From assembly GCF_006716315.1 (NCBI RefSeq), contig NZ_VFOV01000001.1, forward strand, positions 4,542,501-4,606,500: a stretch of 64,000 nt of DNA, read 5' to 3'. This document shows, in pieces, positions 53,667 through 62,698 of this stretch. Source of the DNA: Nocardioides albertanoniae (lineage in GTDB: Bacteria > Actinomycetota > Actinomycetes > Propionibacteriales > Nocardioidaceae). The notes below the pieces were generated by a model that did not search any database, was not told where the DNA came from, and saw nothing but the letters and a program-made list of their open reading frames with translations. Position numbers and translations under genes: made by a program. Each line of letters starts with the position of its first letter. Position 1 is the first letter of the stretch.

Positions 53667-54715
53667 CCGAGGTTGCACCTCGCTTGACCGGGCTTGTAGA
53701 TCGGAATGTCGAGGTCCTTGCCCTCGGGGTCACGGATGGTGCCGCGCAGACCACAGAGGTAGAAGTTGAACCAACCGCCGTAGTTGGCCGTCGCACCGAT
53801 CTTGTCGAGCTTGATCGGCTGGAGCTCGAGAGCGTCGTTGAGCTCCTTCTTGTCCTTGGCGACCTTGTCGGAGAACCTCCTGGCCTCGCGCAGGTCACCC
53901 AGCAGCGGGTCCTTCGCCTCGTGCACCAGGTCGGCGGTCTCCACCGAGAGGGCGGAGATCTGGTCGAGCGAGCCCAGGATCGCCTCGCGGTCGTTGTTGA
54001 GACCACCGACGAAGTCGCGGAACGTCACGATCAGGCTCGAGAGTTCCTTCTCGCGGTCACCGACGTGCTCGAGCACCTCGGTCAGGTTGTCGATCAGCGC
54101 GTTGATGATCTGATCCTTCTCGGCCAGCGTCGAGGTCAGCGAAGCCGTGTGGGAGAGCAGGCTCTCCAAGGTGCCGCCCTCGCCCTGGAAGACCTGGACG
54201 ATCTCGTAGGAGAGCGTGTTGACGTCGTTGGGAGACAGCGCCTGGAACAGCGGCTTGAACCCGTTGAACAGCACCGTCAGGTCGAGGGCCGGGTGAGTCT
54301 GCCCGACGGGGATCGACTGCCCCTCCTGCATCGCGGACGCGTCGCCGACCAGCTGGTTGGTCAGCGCCAGGTAGCGCTGGCCGATCAGGTTGCGGTACTT
54401 GATCGTCGCCTCGGTCGTCGTCGCGATCTGCTGCGCGCGGTCGACAGAGAAGGTGACCACCGCGCTGCGGGCGTCGTCGGAGATGTCGATGTTCTTGACC
54501 GAGCCGACCTTGACCCCGGAGATGCGTACGTCGTCGCCCTTGTTCACGCCGGTGACGTCGGTGAAGACCGCCTTGTACTCATCGGTCTGACCGAAGGTGA
54601 CGTTGCCGATCGTGATCGCGAGCAGACCCGTGGCCAGCGTCGTGACGATCACGAAGATGATCAGCTTCCAGAAGTCCTGGAAGGTCTTGGCGTCGAAGAG
54701 CTTCACTGCGCTCAC
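53663..54715 (-). CDS. Mce family protein, MceB position
   Basis: 350 residues. Membrane helix about 16-38 (WKLIIFVIVTTLATGLLAI), MCE domain (YKAVFTDVTGVNKGDDVRISGVKVGSVKNI, LIGQRYLALTNQ), helical region with several heptad-like stretches, C-terminus with Cys. GTG 54715 overlaps the MceA stop (GTGA). Confidence 0.9.
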   Translation of the reverse strand: MSAVKLFDAKTFQDFWKLIIFVIVTTLATGLLAITIGNVTFGQTDEYKAVFTDVTGVNKGDDVRISGVKVGSVKNIDISDDARSAVVTFSVDRAQQIATTTEATIKYRNLIGQRYLALTNQLVGDASAMQEGQSIPVGQTHPALDLTVLFNGFKPLFQALSPNDVNTLSYEIVQVFQGEGGTLESLLSHTASLTSTLAEKDQIINALIDNLTEVLEHVGDREKELSSLIVTFRDFVGGLNNDREAILGSLDQISALSVETADLVHEAKDPLLGDLREARRFSDKVAKDKKELNDALELQPIKLDKIGATANYGGWFNFYLCGLRGTIRDPEGKDLDIPIYKPGQARCNLG

Positions 54716-56013
54716 TTGTAGGTCACCTCGGCTCCACGTGCGGCCGGACCGAGCATCAGCGCGCCGAGGTCGGGGACCTCGTCGGCGCTCATGCCCATAC
54801 CCGGGGCGAACAGCTCGTTGATCACGTCGGTCTCCGCCGAGGTGCCGACGTAGGACATGGCCGAGAAATCGGTCGGCCCGGTAGCGGAGCGCATGACTCC
54901 CTTTCCGGTGGGCTCGTCGACGCCGTCGTCCTTGTTGGGAAATGGCGCGAACGGCTTCTTCTGGTTCCAGGACGCGTTCGGCAGCTCACCGCAGTTGGGA
55001 CCGCTGTCCTCGCCGTAGCGCGGCTTGTCCTTGGTCGAGTAGGGACGCGACTGGTGTGGCAGCGTCTCCAGCGTGATGTGGACCGTGTAGTTGCGGAACA
55101 CCTCGCTGAACTCGTCGGTCAGTGTGTCCATGCCCCCGATGAGGCACGGGAACATCGGCGCGTAGCGGGCGAGCGCCTTGGTGACCGGGCGGCCGACCTG
55201 ACCGAGCTGGATCAGCGTGTCGCCGTTGTCGTCGAGGAAGTCGTCAGCGGTGTTGGAGAACGCGGTCACGTCGGTCAGCATCTTGTTGAGCTGATCCTCA
55301 CGGTCCTCGAGGGTGGTCGCGGTGACGATGGTGTTGCGGAGGATCTGGCCCAGCTCGGGCAGCACCGCCTGATAGGTGCCGGAGACCTTCGTGGCGAGCT
55401 CGAGGTCTTCGATCAGCGCCGGGATCTCGGGGTTCAGCCGCTTCAGGTAGGAGTCGAGGGTGTCGAGCGACTCCCCGAGCTTGTCGCCGCGCCCCTCGAG
55501 CGCGGTGGCCAGCGCGTTGAGCGTGTTGTTGAGGTCGGCCGGCTGGATCGTACGGAGCAGCGGGTAGAGGTCGCGCAGGACGGCCTGGACCTCGGTGGCG
55601 ACCTTCGTCTTCTTGATCACTGCGCCCGGCTTGATCGGATCGGTGAACTCCGTGTTGGGCGGGATCAGCGAGACGTACTTCTGCCCGAAGAGGGTCTTGG
55701 GGAGGATCGCGCCGGTGACGTCCGGGTGGATCTTGCTGACCTCGTCGGGGAACAGCCCCAGGGTCAGCTCGGCGCCGCCGTCGGTCGGCTTCATGTCGAT
55801 GACCTCACCGACGATCAGGCCACGGACCTTGACGTCGGCGCGCTCGGGGAGCTGGAGGCCGATGCGGTCGGCCTTGAGCGTGATCTTCTCGAACTCGGCG
55901 AACTTGTTGGTGAACTGAGCCCAGGTCAAGCCGAGCGCGGCGAGGACCAACACGATGAAGATGATCCCGAGGACCTTCCCCTTCTGCCGACTCCAGGTGA
56001 GTGTCTGCGTCAT
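54712..56013 (-). CDS. Mce family protein, MceA position
   Basis: 433 residues, first of six. Membrane helix about 14-34 (VLGIIFIVLVLAALGLTWA), MCE domain (FEKITLKADRIGLQLPERADVKVRGLIVGEVIDM, LFGQKYVSLIPP), long helical tunnel region, and a low-complexity C-terminal tail. ATG 56013 overlaps the YrbE-B stop (ATGA). Confidence 0.9.
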   Translation of the reverse strand: MTQTLTWSRQKGKVLGIIFIVLVLAALGLTWAQFTNKFAEFEKITLKADRIGLQLPERADVKVRGLIVGEVIDMKPTDGGAELTLGLFPDEVSKIHPDVTGAILPKTLFGQKYVSLIPPNTEFTDPIKPGAVIKKTKVATEVQAVLRDLYPLLRTIQPADLNNTLNALATALEGRGDKLGESLDTLDSYLKRLNPEIPALIEDLELATKVSGTYQAVLPELGQILRNTIVTATTLEDREDQLNKMLTDVTAFSNTADDFLDDNGDTLIQLGQVGRPVTKALARYAPMFPCLIGGMDTLTDEFSEVFRNYTVHITLETLPHQSRPYSTKDKPRYGEDSGPNCGELPNASWNQKKPFAPFPNKDDGVDEPTGKGVMRSATGPTDFSAMSYVGTSAETDVINELFAPGMGMSADEVPDLGALMLGPAARGAEVTYK

Positions 56014-56837
56014 CCCGCCAACCTCACTGTCGTGGTGGAGCCCCAGATCGCCATGGAGAGCATCAGGTCGAGCAGCGAGACGGCGACGATGCTGGTGCGC
56101 ACCGCCTTGCCGACCGCGACGCCGACGCCCGCGGGGCCACCGGATGCGTGGTAGCCGTGGTAGCAGTGGATCAGGATGACCACCACGGCGAAGATCAGCA
56201 CCTTGCCGAACGACCACAGCACGTCGCCGGGCGGCAGGAAGGTGTCGAAGTAGTGGTCGTACGTCCCGACGCTCTGCCCGTAGAAGAGCGTCACCGTGAA
56301 CCGGGTGGCGACGTAGGAGGAGAGCAGACCCACCACGTAGAGCGGCACGATCGCGATCAGACCGCCGATGATCCGGGTGGTCACCAGGAACGGCAGCGAC
56401 GGGATCGCCATCACCTCGAGGGCGTCGACCTCCTCGGAGATCCGCATCGCGCCGAGCTGGGCGGTGAAGCCGCACCCGACCGTGGCGGCGAGCGCGATGC
56501 CTGCGACCAGCGGGGCGATCTCACGGGTGTTGAAGTAGGCCGACACGAAGCCGGAGAACGCGCTGGTGCCGAGCTGGTCGAGCGCGGTGTAGCCCGAGAG
56601 CCCGACCTGGGCTCCGGTGAAGAAGGTCATCGCCAGGATCACGCCGACGGTGCCGCCGATGACGGCCAGCGCGCCGGAGCCGAGGGTGACCTCGGCGAGG
56701 ATCCGGAGGATCTCCTTCTTGTAGCGCGTCAGGGTCCGCGGGGACCACGAGAGCGCGCGCAGGTAGAAGCCGAGCTCGTCACCGAGGTGGTCGAGGCTCT
56801 TGGCAGGCTTCTCGTAGATCGACTTGATGTTCGCCAT
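56010..56837 (-). CDS. YrbE-type (MlaE/MlaE-like) permease B of the mce system
   Basis: 275 residues with about five to six membrane segments. Typical MlaE-family features: TLGSGALAVIGGTVGVILAMTFFTGAQVG at the N-terminal half, and RISEEVDALEVMAIPSLPFLVTTRII (EQ-loop contact with the ATPase). Forms a heterodimer with the permease from the gene upstream. Starts ATG 56837, 13 bp after permease A ends. Confidence 0.92.
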   Translation of the reverse strand: MANIKSIYEKPAKSLDHLGDELGFYLRALSWSPRTLTRYKKEILRILAEVTLGSGALAVIGGTVGVILAMTFFTGAQVGLSGYTALDQLGTSAFSGFVSAYFNTREIAPLVAGIALAATVGCGFTAQLGAMRISEEVDALEVMAIPSLPFLVTTRIIGGLIAIVPLYVVGLLSSYVATRFTVTLFYGQSVGTYDHYFDTFLPPGDVLWSFGKVLIFAVVVILIHCYHGYHASGGPAGVGVAVGKAVRTSIVAVSLLDLMLSMAIWGSTTTVRLAG

Positions 56838-56850
56838 TCGTCTCGCCCTC

Positions 56851-57636
56851 CTAACCGGCCTTGCTCGGAATGATCTGCAGGAAGATCGCGCTCATCACGA
56901 AGTTGGTGATGAACAGCAACAGGAATGTGATGACGACCGACTCGTTCACGGCGTCACCGACGCCCTTCGGGCCACCGCCGGCGTTCATGCCCTTGTAGGA
57001 GGCGACGATCGCTGCGATCAGACCGAAGACGAGCGCCTTCGCCAGGCCCTGCCACAGGTCGGCCATCTGCGCCAGGGCGGTGAAGCTGGCCAGGTAGGCG
57101 CCCGGGGTGCCGCCCTGGATGATGACGTTGAAGACGTAGCCACCCATGACGCCGACGATCGAGACCAGCCCGTTGAGGAAGACCGCGATCATCATCGCGG
57201 CGAGCACACGCGGGACCACCAGACGCTGGATCGGGTCGATGCCCAGGACCATCATCGCGTCGAGCTCTTCACGGATCTTGCGGGCACCGAGGTCGGCAGC
57301 GATCGCCGAGCCACCGGCACCGGCGACCAGCAGCGCGGTCGCGATCGGGGCGGCCTGCTGGACGACCGCGAGGACCGCGGCCGACCCGACGAACGACTGC
57401 GCACCGAACTGCACCACGAGCCCACCGACCTGCAGCGCGATGACCGCACCGAAGGGGATCGCGACCAGCGCGGTCGGGACGATCGTCACCGACGCGATGA
57501 ACCATGCCTGCTGGATGAACTCACGGAACTGGAAGGGGCGCCGAAACACGGCTCGCCCCACGTCCAGCCCGAACGCAAAGAGCGTGCCAGCGGTCCCGAT
57601 CGGCTTCAGGACCCTGGCGGCGGTCAGAGAGGACAT
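56851..57636 (-). CDS. YrbE-type (MlaE-like) permease A of the mce system
   Basis: 261 residues, about five to six membrane segments. GVFNVII-type TM region, ADLGARKIREELDAMMVLGIDPIQRLVVPRVLA is the conserved ATPase-contact loop. ATG 57636 overlaps the stop of the ATPase gene by one base (TGATG), so all early mce genes are coupled. Confidence 0.92.
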   Translation of the reverse strand: MSSLTAARVLKPIGTAGTLFAFGLDVGRAVFRRPFQFREFIQQAWFIASVTIVPTALVAIPFGAVIALQVGGLVVQFGAQSFVGSAAVLAVVQQAAPIATALLVAGAGGSAIAADLGARKIREELDAMMVLGIDPIQRLVVPRVLAAMMIAVFLNGLVSIVGVMGGYVFNVIIQGGTPGAYLASFTALAQMADLWQGLAKALVFGLIAAIVASYKGMNAGGGPKGVGDAVNESVVITFLLLFITNFVMSAIFLQIIPSKAG

Positions 57637-58619
57637 CAGTGAGGCGCCTCAGTTGGATTGGCCTGAGACGAGGACATCGGGGTCGTCGGGTCAGGCTGGA
57701 AGGACCCCGGAGGCGGGGTCACGCCGTTCTCCCGGCACCAGGCGCCCGGAGGACGCTGGTAGGTGCGCGGGATGCCGTTGGAGGGCTCGAGCTGCATCGG
57801 GATCGGCGGCAGCGGCGGAAGGCCCATGTCCTTCTCGGCGGCCAGCTCGTCGGCGTCCTTCTCCTCGGACATGCCGATCGGACCGATCGTCTGCGCGTTG
57901 AGGAACTGACGCACGACCGGCTCCTCGGAGCTCAGCAGCATCTCGCGCGGACCGAACATGGCCAGGTGCTTGTGGTAGAGCAGGCCGATGTTGTCAGGCA
58001 CCGTACGCGTCGAGTTGATGTCGTGCGTGACGATGAGGAACGTCGCGTCGATCTGAGCGTTCAGGTCGATGAAGAGCTGGTTGATGAACGCGGTGCGCAC
58101 CGGGTCCAGACCGGAGTCGGGCTCGTCGATGAGCAGGATCTCGGGGTCGAGGACGAGCGCACGCGCCAGACCGGCACGCTTACGCATACCGCCGGAGATC
58201 TCGCCGGGAAGCTTGTTCTCGGCGCCGATGAGACCGACGAGGTCCATCTTCTCCATGACGATGTCGCGGATCTCCGACTCACCCTTCTTCGTGTGCTCAC
58301 GAAGCGGGAAGGCGACGTTGTCGAAGAGATCCATCGAGCCGAACATGGCGCCGTCCTGGAACAGGACGCCGAACAGCTTGCGGATCTCGTAGAGGTCCTT
58401 CTCCGAGCAGGTGGCGATGTCGACACCCTCGATGACCACTGCGCCCTCGTCGGGCTTGATCAGACCGATCAAGGTCTTGAGGAGCACCGACTTTCCTGTG
58501 CCGGACGGACCGAGCATCACGCTGATCTCGCCCGCAGGCAGCGTCAACGTGACGTCTTTCCAGATGAGCTGCTTGCCGAAGCTCTTGGTCAGCCCATCGA
58601 TCTTTACGTCTACACCCAT
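57636..58619 (-). CDS. mceG: MceG/Mkl ATPase of the mce importer
   Basis: 327 residues. Walker A GPSGTGKSVLLKTLIGL, Q-loop VLFQDGAMFG, signature ISGGMRKRAGLARAL, Walker B ILLIDEPDSGLD, switch His in IVTHDI. A Pro-rich C-terminal extension of about 80 residues follows (LPPLPPIPMQLEP). Powers the YrbE-Mce lipid importer. In mycobacteria the homologous mkl (Rv0655) lies alone between rplL and rpoB; here it still heads a whole mce operon at the same place. Confidence 0.92.
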   Translation of the reverse strand: MGVDVKIDGLTKSFGKQLIWKDVTLTLPAGEISVMLGPSGTGKSVLLKTLIGLIKPDEGAVVIEGVDIATCSEKDLYEIRKLFGVLFQDGAMFGSMDLFDNVAFPLREHTKKGESEIRDIVMEKMDLVGLIGAENKLPGEISGGMRKRAGLARALVLDPEILLIDEPDSGLDPVRTAFINQLFIDLNAQIDATFLIVTHDINSTRTVPDNIGLLYHKHLAMFGPREMLLSSEEPVVRQFLNAQTIGPIGMSEEKDADELAAEKDMGLPPLPPIPMQLEPSNGIPRTYQRPPGAWCRENGVTPPPGSFQPDPTTPMSSSQANPTEAPH

Positions 58620-58856
58620 CCGGGCCGGCTCCCTTCCTGTTCGCGAGGGTCTCCCTCAAGGCCCCCACTGCCCCATTAACGGCAGATTGTGACGGGGGTT
58701 ACGGCCCTCCTGCGACACACGCCACACTTTTGTAAACCATTTTGCCCTGCGGACGGAGACGTTGGTCACCACCCGAGACAAGGTCCCCCAGCGAACACAT
58801 CGACGATCGGATTACGACCCTTCGCGCCCGGTATGTGTCCAAGATAACCAAAACAA
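58620..58856. other. Upstream region of the mce operon, no gene seen
   Basis: Between mceG and the terminators behind rplL. It should hold the mce promoter; I could not pick one with confidence. AGGAAGGGAG 12 bases before the mceG ATG is the ribosome site. A small hairpin GAGGG-AGA-CCCTC at about 58645 lies in the leader. Confidence 0.5.
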
Positions 58857-58892
58857 CCCGCGGGTGGCTACTCAGGAGTAGCCACCCGCGGG
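58857..58892 (-). terminator. Second hairpin between rplL and the mce operon
   Basis: CCCGCGGGTGGCTACT (58857-58872) and its inverse (58877-58892) form a perfect 16-bp stem with a CAGG loop. On the minus strand it is followed by TTGTTTTGG, a usable U tract. It backs up the terminator at 58961 and insulates mce from the ribosomal operon. Confidence 0.85.
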
Positions 58893-58960
58893 CGGTGACG
58901 GCCTGGCCCACGCTGCGGCCTGGCTCATCTGTGGTCGAACTGTGTCTACCGTGTAACAAA

Positions 58961-58993
58961 GCCCGGGCCCGGCGGAATCCGCCGAGCCCGGGC
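58961..58993 (-). terminator. Terminator of the rplJL operon
   Basis: 15-bp GC-rich stem (GCCCGGGCCCGGCGG against its inverse, one mismatch) with a three-base loop, followed on the minus strand by TTTGTT. It lies 23 bp after the rplL stop. Confidence 0.88.
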
Positions 58994-59015
58994 TCGTAGG
59001 GCCGAAGCCCTCAGG

Positions 59016-59402
59016 TCACTTGACGGTGACGGTGGCGCCGGCGGCCTCGAGGGCCTCCTTCGCCTTGTCAGCGGTCTCCTTGTTGGCGGCCTCGAGGACA
59101 GCCTTGGGGGCACCCTCGACGAGCTCCTTGGCCTCCTTCAGGCCGAGGGAGGTCAGGGCGCGCACCTCCTTGATGACGTTGATCTTCTTGTCGCCGGCGG
59201 ACTCGAGGATGACGTCGAACTCGTCCTTGGCCTCCTCAGCGGCGGCGGCCGGGGCGCCCGGGGCGCCAGCAGCGGCGACGGCGACCGGAGCGGCAGCGGT
59301 GACGCCGAAGGTCTCCTCGAACTCCTTCACGAAGTCGGAGAGCTCGATGAGGGTGAGCTCCTTGAAAGCGTCGAGCAGCTCGGCGGTGGTGAGCTTCGCC
59401 AT
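59016..59402 (-). CDS. rplL: Ribosomal protein bL12 (L7/L12)
   Basis: 128 residues, stalk protein that recruits translation GTPases. N-terminal dimer domain ([21 protein letters not shown]), Ala/Pro/Gly hinge (about 36-58), C-terminal domain [27 protein letters not shown]. Normal length. Follows rplJ by 89 bp and ends at two terminators. Confidence 0.97.
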   Translation of the reverse strand: MAKLTTAELLDAFKELTLIELSDFVKEFEETFGVTAAAPVAVAAAGAPGAPAAAAEEAKDEFDVILESAGDKKINVIKEVRALTSLGLKEAKELVEGAPKAVLEAANKETADKAKEALEAAGATVTVK

Positions 59403-59491
59403 GATGGCATTCCTTTCTTGGTGGCCCGCTGCGTCTGGTTTGGGTGCAGCGTGCCGGATTACAGGTGGTGGTTAGTTACGACAGGGGCCTT

Positions 59492-60073
59492 TCAGGCCTC
59501 GGTCGGAGCCTCCTCGGCGGCAGCCGGCTCAGCGGCACCACCTGCGAGGATCGAGGGGTCCTCCGCGGCCTTGGCCTCGAGAGCGGCAGCGAGCTGCGCG
59601 GTCTTCGAGGGCAGAGCGTTGAAGGCGTACAGAGCCTGCGACAGCGACGCGGTCATCGCGCCCGCAAGCTTGGCGAGCAGGACCTCGCGCGACTCGAGGT
59701 CGGCGAGCTTGCCGATCTCAGCAGCGTCGATGGCCCTACCGTCGAGGTATCCACCCTTGATGACAAGGTTGGGGTTGGCCTTGGCAAAGTCACGCAGACC
59801 CTTGGCCGCCTCGACGACGTCGCCCTTGATGAAGGCGATCGCGGTCGGGCCGGTCAGCAGGTCGTCGAAGCCCTTGATGCCGCTCTTCTCAGCAGCGAGC
59901 TTGGTCAGCGTGTTCTTGACCACGGCGTAGTTTGCGTGCTCACCGAGCGAGCGACGAAGATTCTTCAGGTCGCCGACGGTGAGACCGCGGTACTCGGTCA
60001 GCACGGCACCGGTCGAGGCGCTGAACTCGTCAGCGATCTCGGCAACGGCAGCCTGCTTTTCAGCCCGCGCCAT
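59492..60073 (-). CDS. rplJ: Ribosomal protein uL10
   Basis: 193 residues, base of the ribosomal stalk. [20 protein letters not shown] start, [30 protein letters not shown], and the C-terminal helix that binds bL12. Ala-rich C-terminus. ATG 60073 has AAGGAGA eight bases upstream. The upstream in-frame ATG at 60103 is rejected. Confidence 0.97.
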   Translation of the reverse strand: MARAEKQAAVAEIADEFSASTGAVLTEYRGLTVGDLKNLRRSLGEHANYAVVKNTLTKLAAEKSGIKGFDDLLTGPTAIAFIKGDVVEAAKGLRDFAKANPNLVIKGGYLDGRAIDAAEIGKLADLESREVLLAKLAGAMTASLSQALYAFNALPSKTAQLAAALEAKAAEDPSILAGGAAEPAAAEEAPTEA

Positions 60074-60317
60074 GGGTCTCCTTCTTCCGGGAATCGATCC
60101 CACCGGCGAGGGCCCATGAACGACAAACGCCCCGAGCGCAGGCTCAGGGCGTGACGTACGAACTCGTCGTGCTCTTCACCTACGCTGGTCGTCCGCATCC
60201 GCGGAGCCTTCGATCGGGTGCATGCACACCTGACAACCGGCGGTCTCTGGTTTCGAGCATCAATTATGCGTACGCCGCCGAGTGCCGCCAAATCGACGGC
60301 ACCAGTACGTTGGCGAC
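60074..60317. promoter_or_regulatory. rplJ leader region and divergent promoter gap
   Basis: The minus strand before rplJ has CGCCC-GAGC...GCTC-GGGCG (about 60129-60152), a compact stem that could be part of an L10-type autoregulatory leader; its position fits, but I cannot fold the whole leader by eye. No promoter box was called with confidence on the minus strand. The plus-strand TACGTT at 60306-60311 belongs to the aldo/keto reductase gene. Confidence 0.4.
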
Positions 60318-61307
60318 ATGGACAACCACACCTTCGCAAGGGCCGGTCGCTCGGCGTCGATCATCGGTCTCGGCACCTGGCAGCTCGGAGCCGACTGGGG
60401 AGAGGTCAGCGAGTCCGACGCCCTCGCGGTGCTGGAAGCGGCGGTCGGCGACGGGGTGACCTTCCTCGACACGGCCGACGTCTACGGGGACGGCCGCAGC
60501 GAGCAGGTCATCGGCAGGTTCCTCGCGTCTCACGAGGGCCTCATGGTCGCCACCAAGATGGGTCGGCGGGTGGATCAGGTCCCGGCCAACTACACGCTCG
60601 CGAACTTCCGGACGTGGCTCGACCGCTCGCGGGCGAACCTCGGGGTCGACACGATCGACCTGGTGCAGCTGCACTGCCCGCCGTCGGCGACGATCGACGC
60701 CGACGCCACCTATGACGCCCTCGACCGGCTGGTCGAGGAGGGGGTGATCGCCGCCTACGGCGTCAGCGTCGAGACGTCCGACCAGGCGCTCTCCGCCCTC
60801 GCCCGCCCGAACGTGGCGTCCATCCAGATCATCCTCAACGCCTTCCGCCACAAGCCGCTCGACTCCGTGCTGCCGGCCGCGGCCGACGCCGGCGTCGGGA
60901 TCATCGCGCGCGTGCCCCTGGCCTCCGGACTGCTCTCGGGCCGCTACACGGAGTCGACGACGTTCGCTGCCGACGACCACCGCACCTTCAATCGCGACGG
61001 CGGCGCCTTCGACGTGGGCGAGACCTTCTCGGGCGTCGACTTCGCCACCGGGGTCGAGGCCGCGCAGGAGTTCGCCGCTCTGGTGGCCGAACACGGCCCG
61101 GCCGGCGCGACACCGGCCCAGGTCGCCCTCGCCTGGGTCGCCCAGCAGCCCGGCGTCACCACCGTCATCCCGGGTGCCCGCAACCCCGCCCAGGCCCGTG
61201 CCAACGCCGCCGCCGGCTCCCTCCCGCCGCTCTCCGACGACCTGCTCGCCGGCGTACGCCGGATCTACGACACCCACTTCCGCGAGACCATCCACTCCCG
61301 TTGGTGA
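60318..61307 (+). CDS. Aldo/keto reductase
   Basis: 329 residues, NADPH-dependent. TIM-barrel features of the AKR family: SIIGLGTWQLGADWG, VTFLDTADVYGDGRSE (catalytic Asp and Tyr), VATKMGRRV (catalytic Lys), VQLHCPPS (His), and the C-terminal GVTTVIPGARNPAQARAN (cofactor). Substrate unknown. ATG 60318 is six bases after a TACGTT box without Shine-Dalgarno, so probably leaderless. Confidence 0.9.
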   Translation: MDNHTFARAGRSASIIGLGTWQLGADWGEVSESDALAVLEAAVGDGVTFLDTADVYGDGRSEQVIGRFLASHEGLMVATKMGRRVDQVPANYTLANFRTWLDRSRANLGVDTIDLVQLHCPPSATIDADATYDALDRLVEEGVIAAYGVSVETSDQALSALARPNVASIQIILNAFRHKPLDSVLPAAADAGVGIIARVPLASGLLSGRYTESTTFAADDHRTFNRDGGAFDVGETFSGVDFATGVEAAQEFAALVAEHGPAGATPAQVALAWVAQQPGVTTVIPGARNPAQARANAAAGSLPPLSDDLLAGVRRIYDTHFRETIHSRW

Positions 61308-61316
61308 CCACCCCTC

Positions 61317-61408
61317 GCCGAAGCGTCACTCCTGCAGGTCGAGACGTCGTCGCGTGACGTCTCGACCTGCGGGAGTGACGCTTCGGCCTGCAGGAGTGAC
61401 TTCTCGGC
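61317..61408. repeat. Palindromic repeat element, copy 2 (inverted)
   Basis: A palindrome with 32-bp arms and one mismatch (61317-61348 against 61356-61387), followed by a third arm copy (61384-61408). Read on the minus strand it lines up with copy 1 at 1509-1600 over about 90 bases. It starts 10 bp after the aldo/keto reductase stop, so it may also act as that gene's terminator. Confidence 0.85.
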
Positions 61409-61473
61409 AGGTTCGAGGGTCACATCTCAGACCTGATAGTGAGCATTGGTAACGAATCGGGCAGAGTAAAGGT

Positions 61474-62670
61474 GTGACGACGGAGACGACCGAGGAGTTC
61501 CGGTTCCGCGACATCGCGGTCGTGGCGTACGCGCCCTCGATCGTCAGCGCGCTGGGGCACGGTGCGGTCATGCCCATCCTGGCGCTGCGTGCCACCGACC
61601 TGGGTGCGGACGCGTCGATGGCGGCGTTCGTGGTGGCACTGCTCGGGATCGGCTCGCTGGCGACGTCGCTGCCGGCCGGCTCGCTGGTGGCGCGCATCGG
61701 GGAGCGGCGTACGTTGATGGGCGCCGGGGCGCTCGACGCGGTCGCGATGACGGTGGCGTTCCTGAGCACCTCGGTCATCGTGCTGGCCGTCGCGGTGTTC
61801 GTGAGCGGGATGAGCTGGACGGCGTTCCTCATCGCCCGGCAGGGCTTCCTGATCGACGCGACCCCACCCTCGCACCGGGCCCGGGCGATGGCGCTGCTGG
61901 GCGGATCGTTCCGCATCGGAGTCTTCGTCGGCCCGCTCATCGGCGCCGGCCTCATCCACCTCTTCGGGCTCTCCTCGATCTTCCTGCTCGCCGCGGCGAT
62001 GTCGCTGTGCTCCGCGGCGGTCGGCGGGTGGATGCCCGACTTCGGTCGGTCCCGAACGCGCGAGCAGGGGCATCTGAGCGTACGCAGCGTGCTGTGGGCC
62101 CATCGGCGCACGTTCGCCACGCTCGGGGTCGCGGTCGTGATCATCGGGATCTCCCGGTCCGTACGCATCGGTCTGCTCCCGCTGTGGGCCGACCACATCC
62201 ACCTCAACGCCTCGGTGGTGTCGCTGCTCTTCGCCGGAGCCGCGCTGGTCGACATCGCCCTCACCCTGCCGGGCGGTTGGCTGCTCGACCACCGCGGGCG
62301 TCAGGTCGTGGCGATCCCGGTGGTGGTCACCGTCGGCGTCGGCTGCCTGCTCCTTCCCCTCACCCACGACGCGCTCACCCTCGGCGCCGTGATGGCGCTG
62401 ATCGCCCTCGGCAACGGTCTCGGCTCGGGCATCGTGATGACGATGGGCGCCGACGCGGCGCCGGCCGACGGGCGTGCGCAGTTCCTGGGCGGCTGGCGGC
62501 TGTGCGGTGACCTGGGCGGCACCGGCGGACCGCTCCTGGTCTCCGGCCTGGCCGCCGTGCTCTCGATCGCCGCCGCACCCGTCGCGCTCGGGATCTTCTC
62601 GCTCGTCGGGGCGGTCTGGGTAGGTCACTGGACCGGTCGCGCCGACCGAGCTCGCCTCGCGGGTCGCTGA
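61474..62670 (+). CDS. MFS transporter, 12-TM
   Basis: 398 residues with 11-12 membrane segments. Motif A-like region SLVARIGERRTLMGAGALDA, and a second-half counterpart GGWLLDHRGRQVVAIPV. Resembles single-component drug or sugar efflux transporters, but nothing shows the substrate. GTG 61474 follows AAAGGT very closely; GTG 61472 is out of frame. Confidence 0.8.
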   Translation: MTTETTEEFRFRDIAVVAYAPSIVSALGHGAVMPILALRATDLGADASMAAFVVALLGIGSLATSLPAGSLVARIGERRTLMGAGALDAVAMTVAFLSTSVIVLAVAVFVSGMSWTAFLIARQGFLIDATPPSHRARAMALLGGSFRIGVFVGPLIGAGLIHLFGLSSIFLLAAAMSLCSAAVGGWMPDFGRSRTREQGHLSVRSVLWAHRRTFATLGVAVVIIGISRSVRIGLLPLWADHIHLNASVVSLLFAGAALVDIALTLPGGWLLDHRGRQVVAIPVVVTVGVGCLLLPLTHDALTLGAVMALIALGNGLGSGIVMTMGADAAPADGRAQFLGGWRLCGDLGGTGGPLLVSGLAAVLSIAAAPVALGIFSLVGAVWVGHWTGRADRARLAGR

Positions 62671-62698
62671 GGCTCCGCTCAGGTCGCTGACGCTCGGG

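Noticed and set aside
58699..58959. 86-codon minus-strand frame between rplL and mceG
   Set aside because: It crosses a strong terminator, has no ribosome site and no recognisable sequence.
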